Origin: Methylobacterium sp. J-070
GTDB taxonomy: Bacteria > Pseudomonadota > Alphaproteobacteria > Rhizobiales > Beijerinckiaceae
Assembly (NCBI RefSeq): GCF_022829385.1
Contig: NZ_JAKSXX010000060.1
Span: forward strand, 1 to 39,067
Direction: 5' to 3'
DNA: 39,067 nucleotides
The notes beneath the pieces are model-generated. The model did no database searches and had not been told where the DNA came from. It saw only the letters and a list, made by a program, of their open reading frames with translations. Shown here in pieces: positions 1 to 6,195 of this stretch (position 1 is the first letter of the stretch; every line of letters starts with the position of its first letter). A program made the translations under genes and the position numbers.

Positions 1-74
1 TGTGCCGTCTGCACCTCGATCTGGCGCAGCTTCAGCACCACCTGCTCCGCGCTCGTCTTCTGACCTCGCCGCAT
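1..74 (-). CDS. IS3-family transposase OrfA, 5' end only (cut by window edge)
   Basis: The minus strand from an ATG at 74 encodes 24 residues beginning MRRGQKTSAEQVVLKLRQIE before the window ends. This N-terminus is typical of the OrfA (HTH) protein of IS3-family elements found in many Alphaproteobacteria, where OrfA and OrfB are joined by programmed frameshifting to form the active transposase. Only the start is visible, so it is unknown whether the element is intact. The IS boundary should lie shortly right of 74, but I could not fix the terminal inverted repeat. An IS at the edge fits the mobile character of the first 8 kb. Confidence 0.75.
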   Translation of the reverse strand, partial: MRRGQKTSAEQVVLKLRQIEVQTA

Positions 75-215
75 GTCCGACTCCTTCGATCCTGGCTGAT
101 CCTCTCAATCAGCCCGGTCCAAAGCCAGCCGGTCAGGTCACGTCACGGCGCGCAGCCAGACGTATGAGGGTTCCGCGCGCGTGCAGAGGGCGACGTACTC
201 GCGCCCGTGCCAGTC

Positions 216-596
216 CTAGACCAAGTCGGATTCCAGGCCGTGCCCGGTCTCCAGCCGGTATCGGCGCGGCCGCTCCGACAGCCCGGTCCCGAGCAGGCGT
301 CGCTCCCATGCCCTCCGGCGCGCGCCCGCGGGGTCGAGGATGTCCTCGGCCTCGGCGACCCGAATCGACGCGGCCGCGCCCGACCGGACGACGTAGGCCT
401 GTTCGGGATGCCGGCCGGCCGAGACCGCGAGTTCCGTGCCCTCTGCCAGGCCGTCGACCGGGTAGCTGCCGCGCGCCTTGATCCACTCCCAGCCGGCGCG
501 GTGCGTCCGCTCCAGGGTCTCCTCGGCCGGGCGAAGGCGCTCGCCGAGGACCGCGGCGTACGCGTGGATGTGCGGCGGAAGGATTAGTTCGCTCAT
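216..596 (-). CDS. hypothetical protein, probably truncated by an in-frame TAG
   Basis: From an ATG at 596 the frame encodes 126 residues (MSELILPPHIHAYAAVLGER...) with GC-rich third positions, so it looks like real coding sequence. I recognise no family. The TAG stop at 216-218 is followed in the same frame by 25 more protein-like codons (DWHGREYVALC... to ...YVWLRAVT) and a TGA at 138-140. The ancestral product was probably 152 aa, with TAG replacing a sense codon such as Trp or Gln. The start lies about 130 bp from the tandem operators at 726-755, which sit between this gene and the divergent gene at 829. No function can be assigned. Confidence 0.6.
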   Translation of the reverse strand: MSELILPPHIHAYAAVLGERLRPAEETLERTHRAGWEWIKARGSYPVDGLAEGTELAVSAGRHPEQAYVVRSGAAASIRVAEAEDILDPAGARRRAWERRLLGTGLSERPRRYRLETGHGLESDLV

Positions 597-725
597 TCTC
601 GAAGGATAACATACGCAGTCTTTGAGGGTGCAATAGTTTGTCCTTAGGACGGTTAACAGCCTAGTGCGTGCAAAACACTCCGTCAAGGAAGGCATTGAAA
701 GTCCTTCGAAAGTCAAAGCATTTGA

Positions 726-755
726 TTTGCGGCGCAAACTGTTTTGTCGCGCAAA
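726..755. promoter_or_regulatory. Two tandem 13-bp dyads, probable operator pair
   Basis: TTTGCGGCGCAAA (726-738) and TTTGTCGCGCAAA (743-755) match at 11 of 13 positions and each has TTTG/CAAA dyad ends. Their start-to-start spacing is 17 bp. They lie in an AT-richer gap between the leftward gene at 596 and the rightward gene run starting at 829. The layout is that of a repressor operator in a phage or island control region. The ligand is not known; the small HTH protein at 829 is the nearest candidate. That link is inference. Confidence 0.55.
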
Positions 756-828
756 CGGCAATACTTGCGGAAATCGCCGACGCGGCCTACCTTGAAGCGT
801 TGAAGCTTCCGAAGCGCGGGATGCTGCC

Positions 829-1035
829 GTGAACACACAGGACGTGAGGGCGCTGCTGCGGCAGCGCGTCGAGGAGGCGGGAGGCGCCACGGGCTGGGCC
901 CGCCGCCACGCCGTCAGCAGCGTGTACGTGCAGGACTGCGTGTCCGGCCACCGCGCCCCCGGGCCGGCCATCCTCGTGGGGCTGGGCCTGCGGAAGATCG
1001 CCTCCGAGGCCCGGTACGAGGAGATCCGCCAGTGA
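829..1035 (+). CDS. Small HTH protein, Cro/YdaS-like regulator candidate
   Basis: This is a 68-aa protein from a GTG start, the first gene of the rightward run. Residues about 10-50 (GGATGWARRHAVSSVYVQ... to ...GPAILVGLGL) follow the pattern of short XRE/YdaS-like helix-turn-helix proteins common in phages and islands: a W-x-R-R-H helix, a recognition-like segment, then G-P-A-I-L-x-x-L-G-L. It probably binds DNA and controls the element. The tandem dyads at 726-755 lie 74 bp upstream. Its stop overlaps the next start (GTGA), indicating coupled translation. The gene at 2778 carries a diverged version of the same motif. The HTH assignment is by pattern only. Confidence 0.65.
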   Translation: MNTQDVRALLRQRVEEAGGATGWARRHAVSSVYVQDCVSGHRAPGPAILVGLGLRKIASEARYEEIRQ

Positions 1036-1418
1036 GCGCCGAGACCGTCCGCGCCGACCTGAGGAACGGCGCCCTGATCATCGACACCGTGGCGGAGCTC
1101 GTCGCTGCCATCGGCGCCCGGCAGATCGAGGGCGACAACGAGGGCGTGCTGCTGCTGGCCCGCATCGGTGCCTGGCGCGTCGTCGACCGCGACCTCGATT
1201 CCGAGCTCGCGCATTCCGGGATCTACTGGGATGCGCCGGACGCCGCCGAGATCGCCTACGCCGACCGGATCCAGGCAGATGCCCTTCAGGAGCACAACGC
1301 CCTCATGCGCTGCCTCCCGATCTGCATCGCCTACGACAATCTCTGCGGCTCCGAGGAGCTCCGCGAGTATCGAGACGCCCGCCTCCCCGAGCCCGTCGAG
1401 GAGGAAGAGGATGCGTGA
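1032..1418 (+). CDS. Hypothetical island protein
   Basis: This 128-aa acidic protein starts at a GTG that overlaps the previous stop by 4 nt. It has no signal peptide, membrane segment or motif I recognise. Codon use is strongly GC3-biased, like its neighbours. It ends in a poly-Glu tail (EPVEEEEDA), and the purine-rich DNA encoding that tail also provides the Shine-Dalgarno for the next gene at 1411. It belongs to the coupled run 829-3083. Function unknown. Confidence 0.6.
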   Translation: MSAETVRADLRNGALIIDTVAELVAAIGARQIEGDNEGVLLLARIGAWRVVDRDLDSELAHSGIYWDAPDAAEIAYADRIQADALQEHNALMRCLPICIAYDNLCGSEELREYRDARLPEPVEEEEDA

Positions 1419-1726
1419 GGCCATGAAGACGGCCCGCGCCCGGCTCGTTGCCGTCCGGGCTGAGGTCGAGGCCGCGGCCGCCGAGTTCGGGTTTCCGTAC
1501 GGCGTGCATCTCGACCAGGCCATGCAGGCGGTCGACGCGGACCTGCTCGCGGCCTCCGTCGCCGCGGCCGCTGCAGACGGCCCTCGACCATCACCGCCGC
1601 GAGATGGCCGAGATGGCAGGGGTGCGGCCGGCCGCACCCCTGCCTGCGACGTCCGACGCCCCGGCGGCTGCCCGCCGCCCGGTCGTGCCGACCCGCCCCC
1701 TGCGCCCCCTCGGGAGGTCGGCATGA
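1411..1726 (+). pseudogene. Small hypothetical gene with a probable +1 frameshift near 1558-1572
   Basis: From ATG 1411, right after a GAGGAAGAGG ribosome site, the frame encodes MREAMKTARARLVAVRAEVE... and looks coding up to about 1570. Beyond that the same frame loses its GC3 bias (CCT CGA CCA TCA..., CGA GAT...) and becomes Pro/Gly/Arg-rich. The +1 frame there has proper GC3 bias and encodes LQTALDHHRREMAEMAG and onward. That frame ends at TGA 1724-1726, overlapping the next ATG (ATGA). The natural gene was therefore probably about 105 aa, broken by one extra base. If the shift is ignored, the open frame runs on into the next gene as one artificial 457-aa fusion. Function unknown. Confidence 0.6.
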
Positions 1727-2781
1727 GCAGCGTCGACAGCGGCGTCTACGTCCGCCCATCCCCCGTCGCAGTGGCGCGGCTCTACGAGAGCCATGGCGCC
1801 GAGGCCGCCCTCGCGCGCTGGCACTGGCTCAACGAGCGCACGCTCGGCGCCATGGCTCGCAACGGCCGGGCCGCGCAGGGTCAGGCGCACCTCCTCAACC
1901 GCCTCCGCGGTTACTCCGACCTCGATGCGGCGGTCTGCATCGAGGCGGCCCACGCGCTCGGTTCGGGTCGCCGAGGGGAGCGCGCGGCCGGCGTCACCCT
2001 CAATCCCGTGGGTACGATCTTCGCGACCCGCGGGCTGCCGCCGGTCGCGGTCTCGAAGGAGGAGCGTGGCCGCGCGACGCGCCTCGGGCATGCCGCGAAC
2101 AAGAGAGACCTGGAAGCCGTCGCCGCCCGGGCCGCGCAGCACGCCCTGGAAGCGGCGGTCGGATCGGTCCTGCGCAAGGCGCTGGCCATGGTGCCCGATC
2201 AGCCGTCGACGGGACGGTACCTGCTGCCCGCCGTCACCGACGCGCTGCGCGAGGTCCTCGCGGGCGAGCCGGCCGACGCAATCGCCCTCGTGTTCCCTGA
2301 CCTCGCCCAGGAGCCTGCGGCCATGATCCAGCCATCCGTCATCGCCAAGCCCGCGCAGGCCCACCGCCGCGTGCCGGCGGACGAGGTGATCATCGCCGAT
2401 CACGCCAAGGGCGGCACGCCCGTCGGAATCGCGATGCGCTACGGCGTGCGGCCGCAGAGCCTCTACGCGCACTGGCGGCGCCTGGAACTCTCCAGGCGCC
2501 GCCGTCTGGCCGGGTTCGACCCGGGCCGCAAGGCCAAGGGTGATCCTGAGCCTTCGGTTGAGGAGGCCCCCGTCGTCCGGGAGGTTCCGCCCCCGGCCGT
2601 GGTCGACGTGCCCCACCAGGTCGTCACCTCGACGCCCCATCCGTTCGACCAGGTCCCCGGCCGCCTCGGTGTTGCCGACCTTGCGCTGGCGGTCCGCCTG
2701 TCCCGCGAGGAGAACCTCGAACCCGCCGTGGCGCTCGCCTGGATCCGGGCTGACATCGCAGCTTCCCGGAGGTCGGCATGA
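1723..2781 (+). CDS. Hypothetical protein with a homeodomain-like HTH segment
   Basis: This is a 352-aa protein. I chose ATG 1723 because a GGGAGG site lies just upstream and the ATGA overlap with the shifted upstream frame is typical of this run. The first 200 residues are Ala-rich and unrecognised. Residues about 225-265 (DEVIIADHAKGGTPVGIAMR... to ...LYAHWRRL) resemble a homeodomain-like helix-turn-helix of the kind found in transposase and GcrA-type proteins, suggesting DNA binding. A Pro/Val-rich linker and a short helical C-terminus follow. The stop overlaps the next start (ATGA). A regulatory or replication-accessory role in the element is possible but unsupported. Confidence 0.6.
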   Translation: MSSVDSGVYVRPSPVAVARLYESHGAEAALARWHWLNERTLGAMARNGRAAQGQAHLLNRLRGYSDLDAAVCIEAAHALGSGRRGERAAGVTLNPVGTIFATRGLPPVAVSKEERGRATRLGHAANKRDLEAVAARAAQHALEAAVGSVLRKALAMVPDQPSTGRYLLPAVTDALREVLAGEPADAIALVFPDLAQEPAAMIQPSVIAKPAQAHRRVPADEVIIADHAKGGTPVGIAMRYGVRPQSLYAHWRRLELSRRRRLAGFDPGRKAKGDPEPSVEEAPVVREVPPPAVVDVPHQVVTSTPHPFDQVPGRLGVADLALAVRLSREENLEPAVALAWIRADIAASRRSA

Positions 2782-3083
2782 GGATCTCGGAACACGCCGC
2801 TCGCGAGCGGCTCCGCGAGGCCATGCGCAAGGCCGGCGGCCAAGCGGCATGGCGGCGACACTACGGTCTGCCGGTCTCGGGCTGGCAGGTCGTCATCTCG
2901 CGGTCCGTGACGGGGCCGCGCCCGATCCGGAATGAGCTCCTGCTCCTGATCGGAATCCGGCGCGACCAGCACGGCGACATCCATGAGGAGCGCGATCCCG
3001 TCAAGTTGGCCTTCCTCGCCGTCCATGCACCGGGTCAGGCCGACAACGATACCCCCCGGCCGGCCCTCCGACTTCTCGGCTGA
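2778..3083 (+). CDS. Small HTH-like protein, diverged partner of the protein at 829
   Basis: This 101-aa protein overlaps the upstream stop as ATGA. Residues about 12-55 (RLREAMRKAGGQAAWRRHYG... to ...GPRPIRNELLLLIGI) repeat the arrangement seen in the 829 protein: a short helix, A-G-G-x-x-x-W-x-R-R, a turn, then G-P-x-x-I-x-x-x-L-x-L-x-G-I. I infer a related small DNA-binding fold. The C-terminal 40 residues are polar and unrecognised. The coupled run ends here, and an 82-nt non-coding leader with a duplicated 24-bp repeat follows. Confidence 0.55.
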   Translation: MRISEHAARERLREAMRKAGGQAAWRRHYGLPVSGWQVVISRSVTGPRPIRNELLLLIGIRRDQHGDIHEERDPVKLAFLAVHAPGQADNDTPRPALRLLG

Positions 3084-3097
3084 GGCGCACCCCGTCT

Positions 3098-3121
3098 CGC
3101 GCCCGGCGGCAGGGGCGCACC
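3098..3121 (+). repeat. 24-bp direct repeat, copy 1
   Basis: A 24-nt block from CGCGCCCGG to GGGGCGCACC is identical to 3646-3669. It ends 44 nt before the GTG start at 3166, between the stop of one gene and the start of the next. In both copies a CCATGG and a GGAGCGCC ribosome site follow before a GTG start. Confidence 0.8.
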
Positions 3122-3165
3122 AACACCTCACCCGTCCACCCACCCCGGTTTCCATGGAGCGCCGC

Positions 3166-3630
3166 GTGCGCCAGGACCAAGTCAATTCCATCATCGCCAA
3201 GCACATCCGCGCCTATCACGAAGGCGCACAGCTACGAGCCGGCGTGTACCCCGAGGGGTATGCCATGGAGGCCATAGACGAGCTTGCTCAGGCCGGCTTC
3301 GAGATCACGTCGAAGTTCCCGGATAGCGCCGCCAACTCGTGGGTTCTGGCGCAGGTCATTCGCGGCGACGTGAAGGTGATCCAGGACGAAGATGCTCGCC
3401 ACCAGATCTTGGCGACCGCGACAGCTTCCCTCGTCCGATGGGGAGGCCGGGGACCTGGCGAACAGCGCGAGATCTCGGTCTCGATGTCATGGGGGGCTGA
3501 CGAGGGCTTCGTGGCGGAAGCAACCGCGAAAGCGATGGCGCTTGCCCTCCGCCAAGCGCGCGACGCCGCCATGGGGTTCGCCAATGCTGCGGCCGCCGCC
3601 CTGCAGGCTCCGGAGCCCGCCGCCGCCTGA
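3166..3630 (+). CDS. Hypothetical island protein, paralogous leader and N-terminus with the gene at 3709
   Basis: GTG 3166 is preferred because GGAG at 3156-3159 lies 6 nt upstream, matching the layout of the next gene. An in-frame ATG at 3154 has no visible ribosome site. The product is 154 aa with no signal peptide or membrane span. The N-terminal 45 residues contain an I-I-A-K-x-I ... A-G-F-E-I pattern that also occurs in the 3709 protein. The C-terminal half (SVSMSWGADEGFVAEATAKA and onward) is Ala-rich and probably helical. I recognise no family. Confidence 0.6.
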   Translation: MRQDQVNSIIAKHIRAYHEGAQLRAGVYPEGYAMEAIDELAQAGFEITSKFPDSAANSWVLAQVIRGDVKVIQDEDARHQILATATASLVRWGGRGPGEQREISVSMSWGADEGFVAEATAKAMALALRQARDAAMGFANAAAAALQAPEPAAA

Positions 3631-3645
3631 GGCCCGCTGCGTCGA

Positions 3646-3669
3646 CGCGCCCGGCGGCAGGGGCGCACC
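3646..3669 (+). repeat. 24-bp direct repeat, copy 2
   Basis: This block is identical to 3098-3121, 548 bp downstream. It ends 39 nt before the GTG start at 3709. Both copies sit in the short leader of adjacent genes, which suggests duplication of a leader-plus-gene cassette or a shared RNA-level signal. Confidence 0.8.
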
Positions 3670-3708
3670 CTCCAGTTCCGGCAACCATGGTTTTTCAGGA
3701 GCGCCACC

Positions 3709-4254
3709 GTGCGTGAGACCACCTACGACAAGGCTTCCGCCATCGTCCACACGGTCGACGACGCGGAGATCGTCATCGCCAAGGCCATCAAGGACTTGAT
3801 GGGGCGCAACCACATTGCGGAGGAGCGCGCCCATCAGATCACTCAGGCCCTCGACCGGGCGGGTTTCGAGATCCGGTACAGGCCGCTCGAAGTAGTCGGC
3901 GGACCCATCGAGATCGGCATCGTAGCCGGCGGCCAGACCGGCTTCAGCGAGATGCCGGCTCCAGAACCGGAGCCGGACACCTGGGGCCTCTACCCCCGAA
4001 CGGCCGCCGACCTCGCGGGCAGCTACGGCTGCCGCGTCGAGATCTCCCGCCTGGACGACCCGCACTGCCCCCTCACCGACGACTTCTGCGAGCAGCAACT
4101 CGTCGTCGTCGTAGAGCGCGATACCGGCCGCCTCGTCTCGATGACGGAGGCCTGGCTGGACGAACGCGACGAGCCCCTCGTGCCGAAGTCCTGGCTGGAG
4201 ACCGTACTGAGCGCCTGGCAGGCCTCGGCCGCTCCGAAGAGGGCCGCCGCCTGA
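3709..4254 (+). CDS. Hypothetical island protein
   Basis: This is a 181-aa protein from a GTG start with CAGGAG upstream. The N-terminal third (IVIAKAIKDLMGRNHIAEER... to ...ALDRAGFEI) resembles the start of the 3166 product. The middle is Pro-rich, and the C-terminal 85 residues form a separate segment with two Cys (around CRVEIS and HCPLTDDFC) and conserved-looking Trp residues. It has no recognised domain. Its stop overlaps the next start as TGATG, so translation of the small membrane protein is coupled to it. Confidence 0.6.
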   Translation: MRETTYDKASAIVHTVDDAEIVIAKAIKDLMGRNHIAEERAHQITQALDRAGFEIRYRPLEVVGGPIEIGIVAGGQTGFSEMPAPEPEPDTWGLYPRTAADLAGSYGCRVEISRLDDPHCPLTDDFCEQQLVVVVERDTGRLVSMTEAWLDERDEPLVPKSWLETVLSAWQASAAPKRAAA

Positions 4255-4514
4255 TGCGCGCGCTCCTCAGCCTGACCTGCGGCGCGCCCGGGCGCCTTGC
4301 CATCTCGGCGGCCGCCCTGACCACGCTCGGATTCCTGGTGTGGGGGCGCCTGGACGCCCTGCTGGTGGCCGCCTTCTACACGGTCATCTGGGGATGCGCG
4401 TTCGGGCTGCTCTTCCTGGCGCTCGCCATCCTTGGGGCCGCCACGAACACGGTCGACGAATATTTCGCCCCCGCGACCCGGAAGCCGAAGGAGGATCCCC
4501 ATGGACGAGTTTGA
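4254..4514 (+). CDS. Small membrane protein, two transmembrane helices
   Basis: This 86-aa protein starts at an ATG overlapping the previous TGA by one base. Residues about 14-30 (LAISAAALTTLGFLVWG) and 35-62 (ALLVAAFYTVIWGCAFGLLF and onward) are hydrophobic enough to be two membrane spans. A polar tail of about 20 residues ends in KPKEDPHGRV. Two-helix proteins of this size occur as holins and small inner-membrane proteins in phages and islands, but nothing else points to lysis here. The last 14 nt overlap the next gene. Confidence 0.6.
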   Translation: MRALLSLTCGAPGRLAISAAALTTLGFLVWGRLDALLVAAFYTVIWGCAFGLLFLALAILGAATNTVDEYFAPATRKPKEDPHGRV

Positions 4515-4941
4515 CGCCTCGAACATCGCCGAGGCGCCCTTCGACGGCGACGCGGTCTGGTCGACTTTGTCCCCCGAGCTCCAGGCGAAGATCGGCGCGT
4601 TCGCCCTGGAGATCGCGGTCGGCCGCGTCATCCACGAGCATGCCGGAGGCCCTGCCGGCCGCGCAGGGCTGGCGGCCGAGGCCGAGGTGCTGGAGGAGCT
4701 CTGCAGGGCGGTGAACGGCGAAGGCGGCCTCCAGACCGAAACGTGGTTCGAGGAGGCCCGGATGATGGAGCCGGTCAGGTATCGGTACCGGGTCCCGTCC
4801 TACCTCGGCCAGGTCTGCTACGGCTGCGGCTGCTCGGAGAAGGACCCGTGCCCCGAGGGGTGCGGGTGGGCGTCAGATACGCTGTGCACCGCCTGCAAGA
4901 CGACGGGACGCCACCTTCCATTCGAGGATGACGACGACTAG
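4501..4941 (+). CDS. Cys-rich zinc-ribbon-like island protein
   Basis: This is a 146-aa protein. ATG 4501 is chosen because of a strong GAAGGAGG site 7-8 nt upstream. The N-terminal 100 residues are acidic and helical. Residues about 103-135 hold seven Cys (CYGCGCSEKDPCPEGCGWAS, then LCTAC), a probable zinc-binding module of a kind often seen in small phage proteins. The acidic tail is EDDDD. It is the last gene of the rightward run and converges on the gene at 5089 across a strong terminator. No enzymatic role can be inferred. Confidence 0.65.
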   Translation: MDEFDASNIAEAPFDGDAVWSTLSPELQAKIGAFALEIAVGRVIHEHAGGPAGRAGLAAEAEVLEELCRAVNGEGGLQTETWFEEARMMEPVRYRYRVPSYLGQVCYGCGCSEKDPCPEGCGWASDTLCTACKTTGRHLPFEDDDD

Positions 4942-5053
4942 CTTGACCTCTGCGCTCCCACTCTCGGGAGGGCAACCCAGCGCTATCGAGCGGCGACGGC
5001 TCGGCGGCATCAGATCTCCCCTTGTGGAGAGCAGACCTAGACCACGAACGCGA

Positions 5054-5081
5054 AAGGCCCCCGGTGGATGCCGGGGGCCTT
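5054..5081. terminator. Strong hairpin terminator between convergent genes
   Basis: AAGGCCCCCGG (5054-5064) pairs perfectly with CCGGGGGCCTT (5071-5081) around a 6-nt loop. The flanks are A-rich on the left (CGAAA) and TCGTCGTTTC on the right, so it can serve both strands. It lies 112 nt after the rightward run and 7 nt past the stop of the leftward gene at 5089. Confidence 0.8.
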
Positions 5082-5088
5082 CGTCGTT

Positions 5089-5364
5089 TCAGTCCTCGTC
5101 CAAGAGGACGGGATTGATGGTCGCCCCCCGCGGGCAGTCCCCCTCCCGCGCCGGCCGGTAGGGCCCCCAGCCCGAGCACCCCATGCAGCGGTATGAGCCG
5201 ATGGCCTTGGGGTTCGGCCAGTACCGAAGCCGGCTCGGATCCTCCGCGCGAAACCTGTTGAAGCGCTCGACGTTCGCCTCGGCTTGGGACCGGCTGATCG
5301 CGTAGCTGACCCACCCGCACGCCAGGCAGGTCACGGTGTCGGTCGGGATCTCGTTCTCAGGCAT
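5089..5364 (-). CDS. Small CxxC protein, zinc-binding candidate
   Basis: This 91-aa protein has two Cys pairs: CLACGW near residue 13 and CMGCSGW near residue 60. They are separated by a helical, Arg-rich middle, which suggests a single zinc site. The start overlaps the end of the metallophosphoesterase by 8 nt, so the two are co-transcribed and probably translationally coupled. No family recognised. It terminates directly at the hairpin 5054-5081. Confidence 0.65.
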   Translation of the reverse strand: MPENEIPTDTVTCLACGWVSYAISRSQAEANVERFNRFRAEDPSRLRYWPNPKAIGSYRCMGCSGWGPYRPAREGDCPRGATINPVLLDED

Positions 5365-5938
5365 CGCCCGCCTCCCTCGCCGCGGCCCGCTCGATCTCCT
5401 CCGGTCGCGCTGGCGTCGCCGCTAGCCTCTCCAGGATGTCCGGCAGCGCGACCGGCCGGTACGCCCAGCAGTCCACGCCGACGTCGCAGGACTGCGAGGT
5501 CCCCGACAGGCTCCCGTGCGTGTGCCCGTGGAGGTGGAGGGCGCCGCGGAACACACCGTTCCAGGCGCGCAGGGGATAGTGGTCCAGCACGAGCCTGTGG
5601 CCGCCGGTGTCGACCGTGGCCCGCTCGGAGACGCTCTCCCACGCGAGCGAGGTCACCCTCGCCTTGTCGTGATTTCCGACGATGAAATGCTTCCGTCCCC
5701 GGAGCGCCCCGAAAAATCCGGCGCACTGCTCCGGGCTCGCTCCCATGGCGAAATCCCCGAGATGGAACACCGTGTCGTTGGGGCGGACGACCGAGTTCCA
5801 GGCCTCGATCAGGAAGCCGTTCATCTCCTCGACGGAGGCGAACGGACGGCGGCACATGCGAATAACGCCGGCGTGGTTTAGGTGGTGGTCGGCGCTGAAC
5901 AGCACCCGGCCGGGGGGAGTGAAAACCTGGTTCTTCAT
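5357..5938 (-). CDS. Calcineurin-like metallophosphoesterase
   Basis: This 193-aa protein shows the metallophosphoesterase signature in order: SADHHLNH (D-x-H, about residues 15-22), HLGDF (about 59-63), GNHD (about 88-91), and LHGHTHG (about 134-140). These are the two-metal ligands, so the enzyme is probably active on a phosphoester; the substrate (nucleotide, cyclic nucleotide or nucleic acid) cannot be read from sequence. Short stand-alone forms are common in phages and islands. The gene is preceded by a hairpin that covers its ribosome-binding site (5943-5967) and overlaps the downstream CxxC gene. Confidence 0.88.
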   Translation of the reverse strand: MKNQVFTPPGRVLFSADHHLNHAGVIRMCRRPFASVEEMNGFLIEAWNSVVRPNDTVFHLGDFAMGASPEQCAGFFGALRGRKHFIVGNHDKARVTSLAWESVSERATVDTGGHRLVLDHYPLRAWNGVFRGALHLHGHTHGSLSGTSQSCDVGVDCWAYRPVALPDILERLAATPARPEEIERAAAREAGDA

Positions 5939-5942
5939 GAAG

Positions 5943-5967
5943 GCAGCCTCCTGTCGAAGGAGGCTGC
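5943..5967 (-). promoter_or_regulatory. Perfect hairpin sequestering the Shine-Dalgarno of the metallophosphoesterase gene
   Basis: On the minus strand GCAGCCTCCT (5967-5958) pairs with AGGAGGCTGC (5952-5943) through 10 uninterrupted base pairs around a 5-nt loop. The 3' arm contains AGGAGG, 8 nt from the ATG at 5938, so the whole ribosome site is paired. No U-tract follows, which argues against a terminator for the upstream integrase transcript. Translational control, by temperature, a protein or a small RNA, is inferred. Confidence 0.6.
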
Positions 5968-6195
5968 GCGCGCGGCGTCACGCCCCCGGGGGATGAATCT
6001 CGTCAGTGCGGGGGGTGCGTATCGATTTCACGGCGCTCTCCTGGGCTCGCGGCCCGGTGGAATCTGGAAGATCGCAGCTCGGGGAATCGGCCGCAACGGC
6101 GGATACGGCGGATGGTTACCGGCTCCCTGGCCCAAGCATGTAAGCCAGCGCCCGAGTTCCGGATCGCGTGCGAATGCGAATGCTTGCGACAGGCG

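Noticed and set aside
5943..5967. Terminator of the integrase transcript
   Set aside because: No U-tract follows the stem on the minus strand, and the stem contains the Shine-Dalgarno of the next gene at ideal spacing.
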